Source: Tomocerus qinae (taxonomy: Eukaryota; Arthropoda; Collembola; Entomobryomorpha; Tomoceridae). Taken from it: 64,000 bases of DNA. The stretch is taken from positions 25,966,201 through 26,030,200 of the forward strand of contig CM034548.1 of the NCBI GenBank assembly GCA_020055645.1, read 5' to 3'. A model generated the notes under the pieces. That model ran no database searches and had not been told where the DNA came from. It saw only the letters and a list, made by a program, of their open reading frames with translations. Position 1 is the stretch's first letter. Each line of letters begins with the position of its first letter. Of the stretch, positions 46,601 through 60,800 are shown piece after piece. The position numbers and the translations under genes are program-made.

Positions 46601-49600
46601 GTTTACAATTTCTACCATTCTACTCTCCATTCTTTTTCTCATTTCACTCTCACATCACACTCCATCATTTGATATATATAACCTATCCACTTAAACAACT
46701 ACATTGATTGACAGTACAATGCTTCGCTTTACCACATGCTACATACACACTGTTCCATTTCACTAACTCTTTCATCAGGTACTACCATCATCCTTACCAT
46801 ACGTACTTTATTGCCTGGAGAATCCTCTTCCATCCACTTTTATATAATACGATATTGATACTCTGATATTATCTAAAGTATGAGATTCAATATACAAATT
46901 GAATTGATGTGAGTTAAGGTGATGAAACCAAGCACAATCTTCCCCCTCTTTCTAAACAATGCATGCAACAATACTCTACATAATATATAATATTATGCCA
47001 TTTTTACTCTCCTCACGAAATGATACTTGTTAAGTAATACTCTATAACTTACAACTACATATAATGAGATAGACATGCCAGAGAACGTTTACACTCTTCT
47101 CAAATTATATCTACAAATAAGATTCTTCCTATACATATTCCTAAAGTAAACGTTGTTAAGACATTCTCCTTGCCCTGCACCCTGCACGCTCTCATCTCAT
47201 CTTCAGACTCCATCTTACACATGAACACATACATACAAGTTGTTTCATATGTATTTTTGTAATCCGTTTCCCTACCTCATTATGTTCGTATACAGCCATA
47301 CCCTTTTCATCAACTCATTCCACTTTCAACTAAAATTCTAACTACCTGAACGTAGCGAGTAACGTACTGTGTATTTATCTCCCCGGTTACTTGTCTGTTA
47401 CACATTTCACGCAAAGGAAATTGCCACCAACAGACTAAACAATAAGTACGGACCTCAAACGAAGTTACCTAATTATTTTCAGTTTTGCGCAATAGAAAAA
47501 CAATAATTTTTTTGAATAGTCTAAAGAATGATGCTCATCTAGTTTCAACTATATTTATAATGCCAGTTTTAAATTAATTTAAAGTGGTAAAGACACAGTA
47601 ATAACAATTATAAAGTAATTGATATATCCGACAGCAAAAAATGTTTTTATATAGCTTCTAGTTGATACGTTGCAATAAGAGAATAATTGATATTGCCCTT
47701 TATTATAGAAAAGGAAGTCCTTTCTTTAACGGTTAACATTTAGTAAGATTTAGATAAATAGCCACGGGTTGTATGAATAGAAATAATTGTGTAATTGTAG
47801 CATTTATTTACCTACAGCTATGTTGGTATACAATCGGTAAACAGCTAAATACGTAAATAAATGGTACCTTTTCTGGTAGGTGAATTAGGATAAGTGCATA
47901 TTGGTAGGGTGCCTGTTTACTATAAGGGATTTGGTTCACACTTGAATGGTTGAGACTTGCTTGACCTCTGGGCACTATCTACTTAAGATAATGCGGACCA
48001 GCCCTACTGTAGTACTATTCTATTATGTCCACATTAATTAGAATAGTTCCTAATGAGGATTGTCCTGTTGTAAATTCCTTTTCTTTTGTAGCCAATAAAG
48101 CATTTAGGGAGACCGCTGAGTTGTTTTCTGTCTTATTAAGCCATGAATCAGTCCTGTCAATTTGACTTTTGAGAAAAACTGAATTCTCACGCTCCACTCG
48201 ATGATATTTTAAAATAAAAGCTTTATTCTTTTGTTTGGACATTGGAATTGCCTGTGATATCCAAATGAAATATATTTGTCAGCATTTGGCCTTCAGTGCA
48301 TAACAAGACTCAATAAAGATTCCCCAGGAATCATCCTCTAAGTGCAGTGGGTCATAAATCACATCTGAATTTAGTGAGCATAGAGCACAGGATCGTCAGG
48401 CAGGAGATGACATAAAAGTCTTTCCTTTACTCTATTCCGTTTTATTCAGATCAAGTGCACTGAACACAAGCCAGAGCTATCAGTTCCGTAGTCGGGAGCT
48501 GATTGCTGTAAAGTAAGTGACTCTATTTTGTTGTTTCCTATCAAATCCCATCTGTCTGTCCAGGTACATAGATATCTGTAAGTCAGTAGTTATTGTTTAT
48601 ATTCTCTAAGAGTGAGCTGTTGAGTATCTGCGGCAAGAATGAACCTATCTGTATTATTCCTACCCTAATTTACGTTTCTTTTAGTACACATAATATATAC
48701 TAAATATCACTATGTACAACTATATAGATGTAGGCTTAATACTATATAAAACGTTTCTATGCTATCTTTAATTCGTCCAACCGTGCTGCGACCTCAAAGT
48801 AAGGATTCAACTCACCTACCTCATGAAGACAGTTCCTGTGACACAAGGGACATGAATTGTTATATACGAGTCAAAAGAAAACCCTGCATTGACTTTAATG
48901 CTTTATACCAGTCCCGGCCACACTAATACAGATAGCACACAAAACTTGACTCTAAATCTTTAGAATGGATTTGTTTGCGTGGAGTCAAAACTTTGTTATA
49001 ATATCCCATGCTATTTACTCTTATAGGGATTATAAACAACAAACCCAATCTAAGAGAAATGATAATGTTTCTAGGTGTATACCATATAGTAGCACTGAAA
49101 ATATATATAAACGAGGATATTCATTTCATTTAGGTACTTTTCAAATACTTTCTTTACCTGTCTCTAATTGTAGTAAATCTATCTTCCTTCTACCTTAAGT
49201 TCTGCATCTATAGCATATCCATGTATAAAGTACACAACGATTCATATCTTGAAATCTTTAATGTCTATAGTGTTATTGTACTTTATACTATTTCAAATGG
49301 TATATAAACTACAGATACTCAATGTGATATAATGTTTCTTATCCTATGTTAGCTTTATATACTAAATGCTAAACTGGGAGTGTAGTTCAAGTTGTGTGTA
49401 CTACTACCGATCAGTATAACGCGTGCATAGTATTGTCGTAAGTGAAAATCAGAGCTTATAGTCATTTTCCTGCATTTGAGTGCCGCAACGCTGTTTTGAA
49501 CATTTTTGAGCCGCAATCCCGTCCTTTGGTTTTCGTTTCGTTCAGTGAAGTTGACATGCCTCTCCTTTTGGCTTGACATTCTCTTTCAATTTCATTGAAC

Positions 49601-52600
49601 ATCATTGTTACAACTTGAGGCTGACGTGAGATTAAGGAGGACGACACACTCTAACAACTCCAACACCAACATTTTGCCTTCTCCCTTAGCTTTCCACTCG
49701 AAATCCTTTTCCGTCCTGACTTCTTCCTTCTCTTAATAATATACTTCCTATTTCCAATGCTATTACGGTACATTACTGTAGATTATATTGTTGAACGGTC
49801 AGAGATACACGCATTTCTTTGGTTATTGAATATTCTATAGCTTACAACATATTAGACAGCACCCCAAGCTTAGACAAGACAGCATAAGTGAGTTAGAAAA
49901 CTTGTCTAAGCTACTCAATAATTTTCGGTTTTCTGTATTGAGATCAGAATGAACTTGGATTTCAAGAATTTGGAATAGAAATGCCAGTTTTCTGTTATAG
50001 GCAATTAAAGATCTAGTGAAGAAGATATTCTGACAATATTGATTTTATTTTTATTGTTATGTCCTTTAATGTTAATAGTTGGAGATTACTTGGGCTTGTA
50101 GTTAAACAACAATTCCTATCGCACACACACCATGAAATGAAATATGGCCTCTTGACTTTCACATAGATGTTTTGTTTATTTTTCGATATCTTTTATTTAC
50201 ATAAGTATAGGTAGGTATGCAAGTACCTATGTAGGTAGGCACTTAAATATTAGAATGGAGTTATGCTGGTATTTATTTTAGTTATTTTTATTACGCGTTT
50301 TCTGCCATATACTTATTCATACCTGCCGTGAGAAACTTGAAGAAATATACTCATTGCACGACATCCGAGTAAACGACTTATTGTTACTTAGACACACCAG
50401 TAACTAATGTAGGTATAGGTGGAGTTGAGTCAAGTCAGATTCAAAGACAGTTTAAAATTACAACAATGCAATGAAAAGAACAAGATTCCTCAATCTTTTG
50501 ATAATAAAAAGTTGGAATAAATGCTAAGTAATGTTACTTGTGATACATACATTGTAATCGTACGTGCATAGACACAATGATAGAATACATTGAAGCGCAA
50601 TAAGTAAATAACAATTTCTTATATAAATAAATATTACATATTTTCTCAACTGCACATTTACATTGTATAGAGGAGGGACAATGTAAATGATGACACATTA
50701 ATAAAATTTGGTGTATTTCATGAATTAATCATGCTTTCTTGGCGCACACATAAATTTATCAATGGTCATTTTTTAGTGTTGATGATTTTTTAGTTTTCTG
50801 ATTTATCAAACATCGCAATTATTTATTATGCAGAGCCAGAAGCTTTTATCAGTACTCAGGGTTTTAGCGGATATGCTACAGAATAATTCCCTTCAGAATG
50901 TTACTTAACTAGTGTAAGATGAACTTGCACAACAAGCTAAAATCTTTTAAGGGATTATCTGTAGACAGCAAACATAAATATAAGAATGTGTCCACTTAAA
51001 ATTACTTAGAGAGACTCTTGATAAGAATGCACCTACGTAGCACATTTTTAATCCACATTGCGTAAATCAATGTGTCTAGCCCAGCAGGGAATTATATTAT
51101 ACGGGATGAACTGGAAATGATAAATTTCAAAGTGGAGAGCAGCACGCACGGTAGCTTGCCAAACTTGCTTAACTCTATGAATAATAAGACTACCTCACAC
51201 TTCAGAATCAAACCAACACAATGAGCATCTTACTTGTTCCCCCTGACTAAACCAACTGATATCTTTTGCCTATATGCACGATTGTTATATTGGACATCGG
51301 ACTAAAGAAATAGTAGCCAGAGCTTACAGACAGATGCATAAAAGTATAAATATTTCCGTCAGCCTCTTGACTGACTGTGCGGTCGTGCTTTCATTGCTCT
51401 ATACCTTCAGTTTCTCTACTTTTCTCTGATTCTTTCGTATAATCTCCCTTGTATTAAATAATCGACCCACCTGGTCATTTTCCCTTTTTTAACCTCTGCA
51501 CACCTTAACTAGGATGCTATGATTTTTCGAATAAAACCAGTCAAGCGTACAAGTCTTGAGCTACGGGTGGCTATGTGTGTCATATTCACTATTCTTAATA
51601 CCACTACAGACTAAAGCATAAGCATGACACTGATTTTTGAAAGTTATAAAATTTCACAGGTAACGAAGAATGAAATCCCAACAAAAACTTTGTAAATACT
51701 TCAAGTGTTTCTTTTGTCATTAAATTAAACAAATATTTACAGAACAGCTTCTTCTATACTCTCAAAGTGTCTTCTTCGTGAGCTTAAGGAATTCAACGAA
51801 GGAATAACCACTTTGGGAATTATTTGATTTAGATCCTAGGTAACAAACCATATGTCCATGAAGACTTGGACCACATCCGGGCTTTCATATTTATTTTTTA
51901 CGTTGGTAGTCACCAAAAGCTACATACAATTAACATATTTACTATGCTAATTCTGTCACAATATGATTTAATTTTTCTTAGCTTTATAACAACCAAACAG
52001 GAGCTAAGAAGACACTACTAAACCAGTTTGCTCCCTCACAGTCAGTTTAATAAAGTGTTAAAAGGCACTTGAGTTCAATCAACGAAATTTCATTGACTGG
52101 CAATAGTTCTTCAACCGGACACCACAAATGCAGATGTATTCACATGATTATAAGGAGAACCATGTATTATATATCTATATACTTGTGCATATGCGGACGT
52201 ACTTAACCAAGCTGGTATTTCTATCCGCTTCTGACTCTGAAATAAATCGTTCTGAGAAATCATTGGTATTAAATAATATCATTTCACTGTGGAGCTGACT
52301 TTCGAGAAAAGGAAGTTGCATTTGACATGACATGACATAACTTATCCCTTATCCTGCAACGCAACAACACAAAGCTAAATGTGAGAAGAATATTGGATTC
52401 ATGTATGCAGCTGTGCACTTGACTCACAATCAGTGGGATTTGGTTTAAAAGGCTTTCATGGAGGAGGATGAAGGTATTATGCATGTACGTAGATATATCA
52501 TCTCTACTTCTGCCACAACTCCACTCCAATACTCCCGATTCATTTCTTATCTTTACCTTTGCACATTATGCATATCTAATAGTCTATCGTTGAAATACTT

Positions 52601-54837
52601 GCATACGCATATATTTACTAGAATAATCCAAAGTACTTCATATATCTCTTAGATAAGTATAAGTAATAAGTTGTAGATTATATTCAATGTTCTTATATTA
52701 TTATTACATAAGTATGTATAAACATCTCGTGGAAATCAGCTATAGTTATATTACTAAAATAGTCTCTTCAATACAGATACATGTATAGTTACATAATATA
52801 ACATACTCTATAACATACTATGATGACTTTATTTATAACGTTATTTAATTAAATACATTAGTTATTTAGAATATTTTAACATAAATGAAAAATACCATAA
52901 AATAGTGTATTGTATTGATTTGCTATCTAAAGGTATCTAATTTTGAAATGGTGAATGGTCAGAACGTTTAGCTGAAATAAATCGCGCCTTTAGTAATTTA
53001 CACATTTTAAGTTTATCCACCAATGTCGGATATAGTTAGCAAATAATGGCAGCAAAATGTCATGGAATATGGAAACTTCTTGTCTTTTAAAGTTTTACAT
53101 CTTTTTGTTCACATGTATGTAATAAACTAGTTTTCATAGATATAAAATGATTGGGAAATTAATAATACAACGTTTATCAACTCTAACTATTTTCGCCAAC
53201 TAAAAAATATGATTCATATAATATTATTAAAAGAAGTGAAATTATTATAAGGCATTAAACACCCTCTTTGGATGCTAATTTAGTTCCGAGATAAAATCGT
53301 AATACGCCCTAAATAAAAGTATATCTGACATTTGAACACTTTAAAGATAACCTACATCAAATGAAGCATAATAATGAGACCAGAAGCTTCGTTCGTCGAT
53401 TTCCTCAAATTGTGTACAGATATAAATCTACTATTTATTTCGTGTCTGAATTATGTATGCATCATTGAATAATATTTGAAAGTATGTTAAATCTACGTAG
53501 CAAAACGTTTGTTATTGTTTGTCTTAAAATATAAATTTAATAAAGAAGGAAATGCCTGCTTTACTGAAGAAATTGTCCAACTTTTATTAGAGAGATATTG
53601 CTTGTATATACTTTTACTAAAAGCATTCAATGCAATATTTCGATGCTACATGTGTAGTTAATTTTGGTGGAAAGTGTAAGTACTGTAATACGTGTTAGCT
53701 ACGATCTATAATAAAGCATTGGTATTTTGGTTGTATATAAAAGAGATGAAGATGGTATAAGATGAATAGGAATGTCTCAATGAAGAGGCTCATTTAAAGA
53801 GCCAGGAGGATTGTTGGATGGTCTGGTCCGTCCGTAAGTGTAGAAAAAAGTACGGCTGCATCGAATAAAGGATCCTAGCTCATAACATTTTTGAGATGTT
53901 TTTTCTAAGGAGCATCATGCCCTCATAATAAGATTATTCGACCCCTCACCTTCATTGGATGGTTAGGGAAGACATTGTTTGGGCATGTAGTATGTAATAT
54001 TGTTGAATGTGGTATGTTGGAACTCATGTAGTGAGAATGTTCTTTTACTCCAAGTAGTTAACATTAAGCTCCTTCCTTCGGACTCTCTTCTGCCTCATTT
54101 CATTTTACTGTTATATCCCTACTTCAGTTACGTATCCTTCGCATCTTCTCTATTACTAGCTCTCTGTCTCTCTACTATATCAGCTAACATTGTACATTAC
54201 CTACATCAGTTTTCTCTGTTACAAATAGCAAGATATGTAGTAGTATTCACCTGTGGTGCTACAATTTGGTTTCTACATAATGTACATTATATCAATACGG
54301 TTATACTTGTTAGAGTGATATCTCACATGAGCTTGGAACAAATCCTGCAGTTGTATAGATACATTAAGAAATAATCATGGAGTAGACACACCTATATGAA
54401 GTATAAGTGATATTAATGTAAGTACACATGCAGGTATATGTCTCAGGTCTCAGCATCCCTGTACGGATACGGAAAATGCAACGAAGCCAGCCACAGATGC
54501 GAACAAGTTTCTTTAACTTTATTACATTTATCCAAAGTATCACATGATCCTAAAGGAAGACTTAGTATAATGCAACACTCTCTAACAATGAACTAATGCA
54601 ATCTAACTAGTAGCATTATAAGGATTAACCAAGGGTACCTACCCAATACCTACCTCTGTAATATATTTACTACTACTTATGTATGTATATTTATGTAGGA
54701 CCAAATTAAGCGAGCAGATATGAATACAATCTCATCGTTAGTTTTCTGGGGAGCATCTTTTCTAAACCTTTACTTTATCACTTAATATTTGCTAAGCTTT
54801 GCTTTTCCTCATGGCCTACCTACCCGTTTAGTTGGCT
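43605..54837. other. Gene-free stretch
   Basis: Pyrimidine-rich on the plus strand at about 43.56-44.2 kb and 46.56-46.8 kb, and purine-rich at about 45.78-45.99 kb. The hydrophobic frame 54000-54374 plus (124 residues) opens at a TTG and sits in a CT-rich segment. It is not supported as a gene. Confidence 0.4.
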
Positions 54838-54853
54838 TACCTACCTACCTAAC
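54838..54853. repeat. (CCTA)n microsatellite
   Basis: Three CCTA units, the complement of the TAGG runs seen elsewhere. Confidence 0.6.
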
Positions 54854-57800
54854 TTACTACCTGACGGAGTGAGTGGGAGCTGGAGAAGACGGCTAAGACG
54901 AGACGGGAGACGACTCTTTTTCAACGAAATCTTCCTCTTCTTTAATGTACTATATTCAACCGTTCGGAACTGAGAGATGCAGAGTAGTACAGAAAATAAA
55001 GGCTCCCACAATCAGTTCGTTTCTTTCCTTTAGCTTTATTACTTACATAATGGCACTAGGTGTGTAATATAATGCGATGGACATGCAAACAAATGTATTT
55101 CATACGGTGACGGAGTACCTACCTAATAGTATAACTAACCATGTAATTTGCATAACATTCCCATTTGCTTTACTACTGAAGAACTGATCGTCATTAAAGA
55201 GATATACACCTGTGTATTACACCAAGTGAGTCCTTTCCCTATAATCATCCTAGTAAAGAATAATGTGGCCTAAACACGGTCCTTTTTTCGCCTCACATTG
55301 CAAAATACTTGCATCTTTGCAAAATTTTCTTGAAAAGTCTGTTCAATAAATTTTTCGTTCATGAATCCTTCAGAATTTCATTTCCTTCCGGTGTATACAA
55401 CGATTTAGTTATTATGCGGTTGAAACTGGTCTAATAAATAAGAATAATAACGGTTGTATGATCCTATGTTAATTATGTCGGTACAAACTGCTAGATTGCT
55501 TTTCAGTGTTTGTTGAAATAATTAAGCAATGTGTCTACTCGTATTAACACGTGCATGCAAATTTCATACAATATAGTGTGCACGAGTCTGTAGGACCGCT
55601 TATGTTGTCTTCCTCTGTCTTATTATATTATATGTACAAGATGTATTTATGTACTAATGACACTTGTAAGTATTCACAGTTACATTTACAAAAAAAACGA
55701 TGAGACCTAAATTTACATGTAGCTGTAGCTGCATAGATACGCATCGTTTTGGAGCGAGATTTCCTTTTGTTACTGTTGTTGAATAGCAAAATAACCATTG
55801 TTTATTTCCCCGTGAATATCCTGCAATGCATCCTTGTTGGCCATCTGAGGCATGCCAAGAACTCTCCCGCATCCTGTCACTCTTATTTATTGACCCCTCG
55901 GCATCATCTCTTAATAGACACCCATTCACGCTTCCTCATCTTACTTTGTAATCGTCAGTATTATATTGTCCATGCACAATGAGTTTGTTGGATGTAGGCA
56001 TGTAAATAGCATGTCCGTAGTGCACTAATGACGGCCGTGCATGATCACAGGATCAGCACGCACAACATACATCTCCTTATTACTTCATAATTATTTTGAC
56101 ATGTATGTATTTATCTTTTATACTTAGAATTTCCTTCCGTCCTTTTACAATTAATATGCATAAACACGCATAAAGGGCAATTTTATCTCTGCGATGATTT
56201 TATTTGCAATCTATAAATATTTTTTGTAACGCAACAGAGAAAGCTAAGCAATAATCTACATTGAAGATTATCAATTTGAGCAAAATATATAGAAATTGAG
56301 AATAACTTCAAGTAAAGAAAAGTACAGAGCTCTTTGTTGGATTTTTAGAGTGGATGTAGTAAGTATAACAAAGAATACGTGCAGATAGGTGATGTAAATG
56401 TAGATATTAGTTATTGTTATGACGCTGTTGAATGTTGTTTGGATTGGAATCAGGTAGAGGAAGAAGAGAATGTAAGTACTTGAATTGAACTTGTAATTTG
56501 CATCCTCTATATATGTATGTAGGTATGTGCACGTTGGCAAAGTATGTGATAGTATTGGCACTTACAATATTAATACGTATTAATATAGCCAAGTATGCAG
56601 GAACTTAAGGCGAGAACCCGTTGCCGGCGATCTTGGTTTTCATAGAGAGAGGGAAGAGTGAGTGAGCTGAATATACGTTCTGTTTAATAATCCCATCAAC
56701 ATTACGATTAACTGGACTCTCGACTAAAGATGTGCTGTTCTGATTCTCAAGTGAAATCAAGTGAGAATCGCTTGGCTTAGATTAGCCAAACCAAGTCAAG
56801 TGAACAGCGCTCAACTTGGCTCTCACGATTAGAAAATTCATCGAGTCAGATCCGAGGATTGTGCATTCATATCTTAACTTTTCCCCTCATATTCTATTCT
56901 GTCTTGCTCTCTGTCCAATTACTAACTGCACACACATTCCTATTCTACTTCTGCAAATACCTCTGCTTAATTATTATGCATATTTTACCAGCGATGTCAT
57001 TACTGAAACTAGAACTATAGAAATGAGAAGAAAGAAACTAAGAATTAACTATAATATGCGGCCACTTAGAAGTCAACTCCTGGAACATTCATGCATGTAT
57101 TTTCACTCACTGATCTCAAGTAATTAATACTGCACATACTTAATATTATTAAAAATCTGAGGTAAGGAGAGCAGTGGATTTTTGCAGAGAAATGCAGTAA
57201 GCTGCAAGTGCAGACGTAACAATAGAGATTTGGTAGTGGATGCGTTTGTAAGTACATCTCACTTGTCTTTGCTTATTTGGGTTCATTGTGTGATTTCCAT
57301 AAACAAGTTTTCCTCCTTTTTGTGACCGAACTACATGTTGTTTAGCATGAGTGAGTCCTATCTGGATTTTTTACACGATTTTCATGTTTCATGGTATTCT
57401 TATTTCTTGTCGAGTGAGATGGTGAGCTAAGCTCTCGAACAGCAGCTAAACAGTTCACCTCACTTACATACTACACTCCGCTCTTTGTCAGTTTACTAAC
57501 AGTCACAATAAGACTACTATAGTATATACTGATATTATGCTACGTATGTATTTCAAGTAAATAGGTGTAGTACAGTGTGCAGTGCAGTAGGTAGGTACTC
57601 AATATCCTATGCTAATACCTAACTACTACACCATATTAAACTATCTCTATGTGTGTGTGGATTAGGCTGGAGAGTCATAAGGCAAATGAAGGCAGTGGCG
57701 GATGGACTCGTCCAAAACAGACAGACATATCTGTATCGCTCTCCCAATCCAAAAAACACATTTTCACATCAGTCTTACTTTACTCACTAGTTAATGGTCT

Positions 57801-60800
57801 CCTTCATTTGTCACGCAATTTACATTTACTATTTTCCAACCTCGCTTTTCATTTCAAATGCACTGCATAATTATATTTATTTGTCCCTTATTGGCACTCC
57901 GTCTGTAGGATTTTAATATTTACTTGGTTACTCTATATATGTATAACTTTTCTAGTCTACAATGTCTGAAACTTACAATTAAAACAGACAATTAGTGAAG
58001 TCTGCCTGCGTGTCTTCGTCTGGCCTCCACTTTGTCTACCGATTCTCATTTCATTTACTTTAATCTCCCCCCTAATCGACAATTCCGTGCAAAAGTTTAG
58101 TTCTTTCTTAAAGTTCAATTCCTTATTATTTTTTCAGATAAGCTCTGATAGTCTCCTGCAGCATTTCTCACGTTATGTTGGTAGATTAAGCCGTCTTAAG
58201 TGGATATATAATATAGATCTGATAGGGTCACATCACACTTGTAGCATGTAGCAGTAGTTAATAGTATCTTGTATCTGCATACACTTAGAGTAATACTTTA
58301 ACACGTAAAACCTGAAATGATTCGGCAAAACTGACAATTGTTCGATGGCAAAGGGGATTTACAATGCGATACACAAACATTTGGCAGCAGAATGACATTT
58401 GGCTAATCCTTCTATAACTAACATAACACTAGCTAACTCAAACACTAGACTTAAGCTTAACAGGCACAGAGATTAAAAAAATTCAAACCTACATTAGATT
58501 TAGTATTCTAGTTGGTGATCAAAATCTTGTCTTTAACGTACTTTTCTGACACTTCAGTTTTAATCTCTCTAAGTCATTTTTGTATTTTTACGCAAGCCGT
58601 AGAATCATTTTTGTGTCAACTTGATAAAAAGTTCTGAGAAGGCCTGCACTTAGGTATTTGTTTTCTGCTGCTGAGGTAGCTCTGGGAAATACTACTTTGC
58701 CTACTATTTACCTACCTAAATTAGCAGATGCCTTGTTTGAGCAACATCAGGGATGTTGAAGACAGATTATATAGTACCTACTATAAGTATATCAGAAAAA
58801 CCATTGATATAGAGCAAATAGATATTTGAAATGTTTTAACTCGGAATTAATTTATATTATAATTATATAAAACACCAAGGGAAGGGTTTTAATCAAAAGC
58901 CACGGATTTTTTAGAACCTTGAGCAACACCAAAAGGGATATCATAGGCACGTATGAATGCACCAATTTTGCATATTAGTCGCATTGCTAACTCAATAATG
59001 AATGTAGTGTTAGAGAATGTTATGGGATGAGCATAATACGTTGGGATGAGAAGGGTAGAATAGTAGAATGTATTACAATTTACTATGAGAGACAGGCTAT
59101 ATAATTAAAGTCATATCTTCCATGCAAATGTAGCAACTTGCCAATGTCAGACAGAGTGAAAAATGTTCAAGAAAACTAAATGTATGCCCCTAAACATTGT
59201 ACGTCAGTATAAAGTAACTACTCATAATAAGTAAGATAGTAAACAAGTTAAAAGGATTAGAAGACCACTGCAAAAATTGTAACAGACATGATGCATGGAA
59301 CAGAATAGTTGAATGGTGTTATGTTACCGTGTGCTGAAATGAAGACAAGAGTTTTGGCAACTAAGCCAGTTTCGCAAATCCTACTAAGTATGTACGGGGC
59401 TCAAACATTGTCACAATGTTTCTGAATATCCAAACAACCAAAAAAGGCCTGCAACGAATTATGACAAGCCAAAAAATTACCTTGTAATAATATAGACTTA
59501 ATATTATTCAAAGGTCAGCGTTCTCACAGTCTGGTTTATCCTCCATTTTTTAAGAATGTCTTATAGCTTTTAATTTCCTTAATTATTACGGCTTCGATTT
59601 TAATTTTCAAAATCTGCTCTATGGTTGCAATTTTATTCTTTTGAACATCTGCAGATAACTTTAAAGCGGGATAATATTTTATGAAAAGATACTTTGCTCG
59701 TTCTGCATGGTTAATAATACTATAGTATTAGCAAAATAACATTTTACGGAAAGTATTGCATTGAATTAGAAAAATCCTCCTTCACGCCAAAATGTTTGTT
59801 TTTGCTATAAAATATTTTGAAAATTGAATTTTATACTTGTAGCCAAAAATTACTTGTTTTTAATCGGAACACAGTTGTCAAAAATTTAAAGTTATAAAAT
59901 TTCAAACTTTAAAGTTGTAGGTTACTGACTTGCGACTCAACGTACACTCAGATTTGATCTGTAGTATGAAAAATATGATTTTCAGAGGAAAGATTGATAA
60001 TTAGTGAAGAATTGTGGTAAGATTCTGTTAACGATTTATTGAGCCCTCTCAGAATACCCATTCCTCCTTAATGCTTTCAAATTTCTTGATTGTGTACTTA
60101 ATTGTTAAAATATCAGCCTTTTCATAGTAATTAACGATGACCTAATAATTACTATATTTTCTATTTATCTGAGCACAATTCATAGTCTCCTCACTATTAG
60201 AAACACATAGTAAGATAGTATCGACGATTTTAGGCGACCCTGTACATTTCACCGCGTCAATATCAATAAATAAATGCATGGTTTGATAACCCATCGTGTT
60301 TTGTGTTTTTTGCATTGCGCAGATTCGCACTACTTACAATGTTAGTACAATCGGTATGATTTCCCTCGTAACAACAAGCAGGTGTGTGTACACAAATAAT
60401 TCCCAACAAAAATGTAATCCTAAGGAAATATCCTTATATGTCAAACCAAGTTGCAAATCAAATTTATCTGAAACTTAGAACATTATAAAAGGTGTTCCAG
60501 CATCTTGTAATTGTATTGCTATATGTCAGTATGTGTATTAAGGGTCTACAATTATGCGAAGAGTGGCAAAAGTTTTACCAAGATTCATGGAGTCCTAACA
60601 ATGTGATATAGCTCATTAAAATAGTTCACTCAAATGAAAATTCATAATTTATTCCGAAGGCTTATAAGTTCTGTGAGGCAAATAAAGAAAGTTAGACTCG
60701 GAGTCAGTCAATGATATCTAAATGGCGAATCGCCTCTGGGAAACAATGAGGTTAAATATTTGGGATGCTTGAAAAAATGTATTCTACGAGCTTTAGTTAG

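Noticed and set aside
54000..54374. Hydrophobic 124-residue frame, possible membrane protein exon
   Set aside because: It opens at TTG in a CT-rich segment, where Leu/Ser-rich frames arise by composition. No receptor-family motif is visible.
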